From NCBI GenBank assembly GCA_003260075.1, contig QLIY01000147.1, positions 62,001 to 126,000 of the forward strand: DNA of 64,000 nt. Reading direction: 5' to 3'. Position 1 is the stretch's first letter. Every line of letters starts with the position of its first letter. The DNA is from Phallusia mammillata (lineage: Eukaryota; Chordata; Ascidiacea; Phlebobranchia; Ascidiidae). This document shows, one piece after another, positions 25,101 to 34,100 of the stretch. The position numbers and the translations under genes are program-made. The notes under the pieces were generated by a model, which worked only from the letters and a program-made list of their open reading frames with translations, was not told the DNA's origin and made no database searches.

Positions 25101-28100
25101 TGAAACATTTCATAGACTATGGCCACTATAAGCATAACAATACTTTTTGAAATAACTTTAGACATCAATACTAAAATTTATGGCTAATTGATTAAATCTT
25201 GTGCGGTTAAATAAACAAAGATGGTGTAAGCTTGCTCGCAACTTGCTTTAAATCCATATGACAAACACCACCCGCTAGCAAAAGTCCAAAATCATCACGC
25301 ATCGTAACCATGGCAACATATAAATACACCACGACCAATGGCAAAGGCGTTGTCTAAACCACAACCACGAGGCAATTTAAGTGTTCTTCATTACGCGATG
25401 ATTAATAAGCGGGATTTTTTTCATTTAACCTCCGTGCCTGAAGGATTGTGTACTCCAATCTAAATCTGTCAAATAAACTTTCCACGCTAACTTTGTTGAA
25501 CTTCGTGACTGCGCTAAAATAAGCCACTATACACACGATACCAATGTCAAGAACAATAATTGGGACGATGTGTTTATCTATAACACAGGGCAACAAAAAA
25601 ATATTTTTTTACTGGTGTCAGTAATGTTTTAATTGATTTTGACTAATTTTAGTGCCCTGATTTCCAAAATGCAATCGGTTTATCTGTATCACGTCTCGTT
25701 TTCATGTTATGGTACATCCACGTTTGAAAAACAATCTATATATATGTATACACTATAGTGAAACTGGTTTGGGGGGGGGGAGCAGTTACAAGTCTCAGTG
25801 TCTGGAAGGAACACAGCACAAGTATTTGACCCTTATAAGGTTACATGGACTATGAATAACAGGTCACCTCGAAAAGGAATCCAATTACATTGGCCCAGAA
25901 ACTGGACCTTGTGCTGGCTATTCCAGGACGTTTTTAAGTCACTATTAGAAAGACTAAAACACTATAAACAAAAACAGGACGCAACATAATACCTCGCCCC
26001 AAAAAAAGTAGTTAATGGCACACATTTTCTGTAGTTGCCTATTTCCTCTTGGCCTTGTTTTTTAATAGGCTTCCTTTTTGTGCACTGACAAATATGGTTA
26101 ATAAGCGCAAAACTAACCATGGTAAAGAGTTACAAGAAATTGTATTCGCTATACTTTTAACTTAATCATTGCACAAATAGGGCACTGGCACGGAAAGATT
26201 TTCGAGTAGTTCAAAACTTTTTTGTCTCAAGATTAAACAACGGTTCGTTTGGATTTTGCTTTGAAACATTTCATAGACTATGGCCACTATAAGCATAACA
26301 ATACTTTTTGAAATAACTTTAGACATCAATACTAAAATTTATGGCTAATTGATTAAATCTTGTGCGGTTAAATAAACAAAGATGGTGTAAGCTTGCTCGC
26401 AACTTGCTTTAAATCCATATGACAAACACCACCCGCTAGCAAAAGTCCAAAATCATCACGTATCGTAACCATGGCAACATATAAATACACCACGACCAAT
26501 GGCAAAGGCGTTGTCTAAACCACAACCACGAGGCAATTTAAGTGTTCTTCATTACGCGATGATTAATAAGCGGGATTTTTTTCATTTAACCTCCGTGCCT
26601 GAAGGATTGTGTACTCCAATCTAAATCTGTCAAATAAACTTTCCACGCTAACTTTGTTGAACTTCGTGACTGCGCTAAAATAAGCCACTATACACACGAT
26701 ACCAATGTCAAGAACAATAATTGGGACGATGTGTTTATCTATAACACAGGGCAACAAAAAAATATTTTTTTACTGGTGTCAGTAATGTTTTAATTGATTT
26801 TGACTAATTTTAGTGCCCTGATTTCAAAAATGCAATCGGTTTATCTGTATCACGTCTAGTTTTCATGTTATGGTACATCCACGTTTGAAAAACAATCTAT
26901 ATGTATACACTATAGTGAAACTGGTTTTGAGTATTTTATGTGGAATTACCGTTATTGCAAGAACAAAGTTTCGATTTAATTTTAAATGTAACAGGTAGAC
27001 ACTCCTAACAAACAAAATTCCACACAAAAAACAAAAAAAGGTTTCGAATTTGTAAGTTGTCAGGTATATCGGATATAGGCCTACCCTACACATGTACTTC
27101 TGTAACTTTTGGAAATGACTGGCAGCAATATCGTCCCGTTTAATTTACCAACAGTAATTAGCCAGGACCACATTATTCCCTCTTCCCCGGCACGTTTCGT
27201 TTCACTGATATCCTGTTGGAACCTTTCAGCTTAATTCTCATCATTTATATCCCCTACGTTTTAAGGGAAGTGTAGCTTTATACTCATTTTCGTTCCGAAT
27301 TTTTCAGACCGCTTAATAACTTAGTTTTGTACTATGTCTAGTAATGTTAGTATCTTTCTACTGTTTTTGTCCATTACTGCAATATTCCAATCAACATTAG
27401 GTAAGTGGAGCCCATTGCTTGTCCTAAACCCCCAAAGTCACATCGAAGTGTGCAAGATATGAACATTTGATACAGATCTTTTTTTTCTTTTTAGTTGTGT
27501 TGTATGGGTATTCACCAGTATTGTAGAATAAAACATCTTGGTAATTCATGCAACACCTTATAGATGACCTAGCCACTATTAATTTTAGTTTTACCACCTT
27601 GCTTTACTAGTCTGAAATCACTCCATAAAACACGTATAGTTTAAAGTTACCACTAGCCTACACCAACCATTTTTAGACAGAGCATAAGCATAGAACACAT
27701 GTTTATGCTATAAAACCGACTGCACTGTAGAAAATTGATGTGTTTAATGTAACAAAACTTTAACAAACATATAAAAGCGTGATTTTAAAGTCATTGAACC
27801 AATATGGTCATAAATTTTGGTTTTGTAAATAACTTAAAAAGTTGACCTGATTGAAGAAAACCGTAATGATTTTTGAAATCAGTACCCCAAAATTAGTCAA
27901 TATCAGTTTTAACATTAAAGACACCAAAAATTGTGTTGGCCAGTGATAAATCTGTGTTTTACGTACGTTTTGAAAAAAATTAAAACTGCACAGTGATATA
28001 TCGAAATCATACCTTCTGTTATCACGAAAAATAGCAATTTTAGCATACCGATTTTTACAAGAAATATGCCATGGATTAACCGTTAGGTCAACTAGGGCTA

Positions 28101-31100
28101 AATGCTAAAAGCTACAGTTAATAACTTAATATATATTTATCATTCGTTTCTTTAATTTAAGATATTTAAACAAACGTTTCATGGCCAAAAAGTGGACCAG
28201 ATTTGAGCAGTAAACCGTAAAACAAATGAAAACATTACGTCCCATTTCATGTAAGGATGCCCATAATTTGACTTATTAATTTGGCCCTGCTAAACTTCCC
28301 AAATGTGCAGACAAAACCCAAGGAAATTGCACAACCCTTAAAGGTTTCTTGGTCTGAGTCACGTTGGGCAAAGCCAGCCGACGAAAAGAACACACGTTTT
28401 AGGCGTATACAAACATCCAAGACGTATTTAGGGTTCCGTGTCAACACATGTGAGATAGCCATCCGACCGTTCGGTTTCGTATCAGCCAATACAAGCAGAA
28501 CCCATATAGCGTGGCTAACGATAACCTACAGCAAGCGTGGTAGAGCTATACGTGATCACTTGAAAACGCCGCACGACAAGGGCAGACATATGAAGCATTG
28601 TAACCTTTTTTCCATTATTATGAGATGACTGTAGCTGAAGTACACTATACACGAAGGGTGTTTTTTTGCTGTTGAACATGTTCTAGAGTCTGGATTGTGC
28701 TTTACCAAGTAGGCATGTCGGCTGTATTTCCAAACAAAGGAGTGATATAGAAAAACAACTTATCTATCGATCATATGTCAAAAATATTGCACGTAATATG
28801 CACGTTACCAGGAGATGCATAATTCAGTGGATTTGGGTATAATTTGAGATTGATTGTGTCTTGATAATTTCAGCGAACGCCTGTAGGCTGAAAATACATA
28901 TAGTTTAAGTTGTGTTTCAGCAAACAATAGCTCGAGTGTTCATTTTGCCCCTTAACAATGCTTCTATGCATTGTACACAAACAACTTGGGTTTGACCTAT
29001 AACTGAATGTCAGTTTAAACGTTTTAACTTTACGAAAACGTGAAAAAAAAACCGGTCTAAAAATAAGGCCTTGCATTTAACACGTTGAAAGCTTTAAGTT
29101 TGTTAACAAATCCGTTTTCAAATACAAAGAACAAAGGAAATAGTATGTGACGGGGGGGGGGTATTCAGTGGATTTGGGTATAATGTGAGATTGATTGTGT
29201 CTTGATAATTTCAGCGAACGTCTGTAGGCTGAAAATACATATAGTTTAAGTTGACTTTTAGCTAACAATAGCTCGAGTGTTCCTTTTGCCCCTTAACAAT
29301 GCTTCTATGCACTGTGCACAGACGACTTGGGTTTGACCTTACCTAAATGTCTCTTTGGTTGAAAGTTTAAACGTTTTAACTTTACGAAAACGTGAAAAAG
29401 CAAACCGGTCTTAAAATAATGCCTTGCATTTAACACGGTTAAAGCGTTAAATTTGTTGACAAACCAGCTTCAAATGCAAGGAACAAAGGAAATAGTATGT
29501 GACCATATATACATAGCCCAAATTACAGCATTTCCAAAAGGGGTAAACGTACCCCTACTGGGGTTAACAGAGGGCAAAATTGTATAAAAAGGGTGGGGTT
29601 TGGGGCAAATTTTGGAGAGCGAAAGTTATTGAAGATAATTAGATGAATTTTTTTCTTTAAAATATACAAAGCGTTGTACGAGAAAATTGTTAGAAACACC
29701 GAACTATAATAGATATAACAAATTAGTATCATTTCTCAGAACAATGAGTACCACAGTGCTTTAAGAAGGGGGGGGGGTATAGCCCAAATTACAGCATTTC
29801 CAAAAGGGGTAAACGCACCCCTGCTGGGGTTAACAGGGGTCAAAGATGCATGAAAATGGTTGGGTTTTGGGGTAAATTTTGGAGAGCGAAAATTTTTGAA
29901 GATAATTAGATTATTTTTTTTCAAAGCGTTAAAAGAAAAATTGTTAGAAACACCGAACTATAATAGATATAATAAATTAGTATCATTTCTCAGAACAATG
30001 AGTACCACAGTGCTTTAAGAAAATGTATTTATTTATTTGGGTCTCGAATAGCAGCACGATCACTAGATAACCGGCGTGAATTTTTCCCATAAAAGCATGT
30101 TTGTGATAATTTCCGCGATCACATCCGAAATATGACGCTGTGTGACGCACGCGGTCTATGACGTCATCGCGACACCCGTGCTAAGATCGATTTGCAGCAA
30201 AAATTTGACAGCGAGAAATGGACAAGCGTGCAATTAACCGTATGTGCTTGGTATTTTGGAAATTAGGTGACAAACAAGTGAAAACCGTTTACCAAAGTAA
30301 ATATAAAAATGTTACTTTGTGTCTGTAATTAAAATAAATGTAGTGTTTTACGTCGACTTTCAATGAAATATGTGATATCACATACACAACTAGAAAGGTG
30401 CCTTTCATATATGTTTCCATTTTATATATTCTATGTCCTATTTACCGACTTACAAACTACTTGATCCACTAACATGATTGGTTTTGCAGGCAAAAAGGGA
30501 AAGGGGTCAGTAATAAACAGATCCGTACAAAGTGTATCTAAATTTTGAAAAAGAATAAAATTGCTATGTACTTAGCAATATGGATATCAAACTTATCATA
30601 TGCGTTACAGGGGGGGGGGACTAAGATCGATTTGCAGCAAAAATTTGACAGCGAGTTACGGCCAAGCGTGCAATTAACCGTATGTGCTTGGTATTTTGGA
30701 AATTAGGTGACAAACAAGTGACAACCGTTTAACAAAGAAAATAGAAAAATGTTACTTTGTGTCTGTAATTAAAATAAATGTAGTGTTTTATGTCAATTTT
30801 CAATGGAATATGTGTTATCACATATACAACTAGAAAGGTGCCTTTCTATTCTATGTCCTATTTACCGATTTACTATACAAACTATTTGACCCACTAACAT
30901 GATTGGTTTTGCAGGCAAAAAGGGAAGGGGGTCCGCAATAAACAGACCCGTATAAAGTGTATCTAAATTTTGAAAAAGATAAAATGGATATGCACTTATC
31001 AATATGGATATCAAACTTATCGTATGCGTTACAGTGTGTACCAGAAATGCGTAAGACGTAATGCCTTGTTAAAAAGTCATCTTAATCTGTGGATAATCTT

Positions 31101-34100
31101 CTGTTTAAATCTTAGGCGGGATATTTTGAGTTCGTTCTACAAACTGTGTGCGTAAATGCTGGTATATCCAGTTTTGAAAGTGGTTACGCTATCTATGTGA
31201 TTTGCATACACCTATGTATATAAGGGCAAAGAGCAATTCGTGGTAGAGTACTTTGTTTTTCAATATTCTGTACAGAAAAAGATAACATTATTATTTAACA
31301 GTCAAATGTTTCACACCAAAATTTCGACTTGTATTTGTTTGAAATTAGTATGACAAGCAACACACAATTTTTGGTCAAATTTTTGGTTTTTGGTGCTTTT
31401 TTATAGATTATATTCCTTGGACTATTTTTTTATGTCTGATGTTTAAGAATTTTTGATATTTAATTGTTTAGTTCGCCCATAGCGTTGCAAATTTGGTGAC
31501 ATCGTTTTGCAAATTGCATTCAAAAAGGCTGTTGTTTTCTATTTACTGCGCTGACAAAATACCGGTAATTTGACTTTGATGACGCTGATATTAGATTTGC
31601 TTCGCCGTAAGGTTTAAAGAGAGAGTGCAGCGAAAAACTTACGAAACCCAACAGAAACTGGCCTGCCACACCTCTGCTCCGCCCCTTTTGTATTACGTGT
31701 CATGGTGAAAAAGCAGAAACGATTTAAATATGTGTTGATGGTCACGTAGATGCTTGGAAGCTTTTAGGCCGAAAACGAAAATGGATTAATCGAAAAACGT
31801 AAATACACAAGTAACAGATAGTACGTAAATCTACTAATACTGAACAACCAAACAGTGATGACTGCACTTTTTCACAATCAATGCAAGCATTTTTACAATG
31901 ATTACTAAAGTCATTTTTCACAAAATGCTGTAACTTTAAAACTAGGTCTTGAAGAAGCCTATGATTTGATAGAATACGCGTACTGTATATGAATCATATG
32001 GCGGTTTGCAGGCCTATGTTGAACGTGTTGATTTTGACGTTTATCTTATTAAACGTGCGACTAGACCACTTCGCGCTAACCCTGTCTGCACTCAATACCA
32101 CATCCGTGAATTTGAACCAGTTTTTTTTCTTTGCACAGCAATTTTAAATGCTATTAAGTCCTGTAGATCCATATAGAACACCTATGTATTCCACTGTTTT
32201 GCACAATTCAATGCATTAACTGCACTGCTTTAAAAAGGTATTGCTTTATCCAGTCTGTTTTGCACATGTACTACTTTATTCACAAATACTAGTCACATAA
32301 GTTACGTTGAGGCCCAACCGATTGTTAATATAGAAACACGGTTAGTAGTTTTAAACACAAACAATGCGTTTTGACAATTATGATGTCACAACAAGAAGGC
32401 TAATCTAATGCATTGTTTGAATTGAATATGTCTACAACGCGTGAAATGTGTGCATTTGAAATTCATACGATTGGAACTATAGTGTAATTGCCGTAAAAAC
32501 ACCATTGACCTAAAAATATAGCGAATGTAACGTAGCTTTTGTATACCAATAGTGCAAATCTTTCTAATGTCACAGAAAAAAAAGAGTGTTAAGCGAAAAT
32601 TACGTTTTAAACAAACCGTCGTTCTAAAGTAAACAGTTTAATTGACACCGATTCATTTCCTTAGCAGATAAAACACAGCAATCTTCTTGCAAAGGAAACA
32701 CGCTAATTTTGTTACCCTACTTAACGACAGATAATAGGCATTAGGGGGGTTCGTTCTGCGGCGAATTATTGTCTTTAGTGCGACCAGGATATCAGAAATT
32801 AAAGTCATTATTCGGTCACAGTGCTTACTTTATTGGGATGTGCCCCTTTGCTTGACAAGATTGCTCCATAGCAAAACTTGCAAAATTATCTTTTATTAAA
32901 GACTACAATATGATTTCCAAGGGTTTTACGTTTTATAAATGGGCTACTTAAAAGACTAACTAATATAAGATATACAACTAACTTTATAGGCATGCTGGAA
33001 CATTTAGAGAACAACTTATTTTTTTAATAGTCAATTGTGGTTATTTCTTTACAAATTATACACATGGCGTATTTTTTATGCAGGAATACCACATCTTAGA
33101 AACGACAAGTTTTTCACCAAACGTTCAGTTGAAAGTTTCTTTGGGGGGGGGGGGGGGGGGGGGGGGGTTTTTCACCAAATGTTCAGTTGAAAGTTTCTTT
33201 AAGACATTAATCAAAAAACAGTTCATCTGCACAACATTTTATTGCAAGAAAACTTCCATACCTGGCAGTTTCCTTCCAAATTGTCTCGCCGTCATCTTCT
33301 ACCTTTAGTTCTTCCATCTCTGTAAAGACACAGGGTGTGCTTGAATCGCAAAATCCATTTTCCATCGTCCCATCTTGTTGCTCGGATCCCAGAATAAACT
33401 GGACTTGCTGGTTTGGTGGGAGAACTGCAAAAAATCAAGAAACAAAATTTGTACAGCTAAAAAATCAAATTGTTGTACTTTAAAAAAGTTTCTGCATTAC
33501 AAATTGTTTCTCAGCGGAAATGTTTGTTTTTGTGGGTTTTTTTTAATTAAGTATAAATTTTGTGAAAAAAAATTTCTAAATCTTTTTTATAGTTACTACT
33601 TGCACTACCAAATAAAGCAAGAATGTGCAAAGTTACATGAAAACTTTGCAAAGAAAAAAACTATAAAAGCAAACTGCTAAAAAGTATTTTACTTAATTCT
33701 TCNTTTCTGCATTACAAATTGTTTCTCAGCGGAAATGTTTGTTTTTGTGGGTTTTTTTTAATTAAGTATAAATTTTGTGAAAAAAAAATTCTAAATCTTT
33801 TTTATAGTTACTACTTGTACTACCAAATAAAGCAAGAATGTGCAAAGTTACATGAAAACTTTACAAAGAAAAAAACTATAAAAGCAAACTGCTAAAAAGT
33901 ATTTTACTTAATTCTTCTTCTTCTTGTTCATGCTTGGATGCTTTTTTGCCTGATTTACGGTGAGTTTTGTGCTTGCCGTGTTTATGTTTATGATGTTTGT
34001 GGTTTGATGCCAAATGCATTCCAACATACACATTTCGATGGTTAGCTGAAAAAAATTAACCAATATTTTTATATTATACACTTGCAATTTTAACCAACCA

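Larger units (their letters stand above)
19331..33261. other. SLC4 intron 4 (13.9 kb)
   Basis: The longest intron in the window. It holds most of the G-joined duplications, the CpG-richer block at 20.3-20.75 kb and the candidate signal-peptide exon at 27334. The stretches 21250-22090, 22200-24600 and 31200-33050 showed no recognisable exon or element. Confidence 0.7.

Noticed and set aside
24317..26757. Repeated 63-64 codon frames at 24637/25798 and 25402/26563
   Set aside because: They recur only because the 1.15-kb block is duplicated across a G run. Codon use and content are not protein-like.
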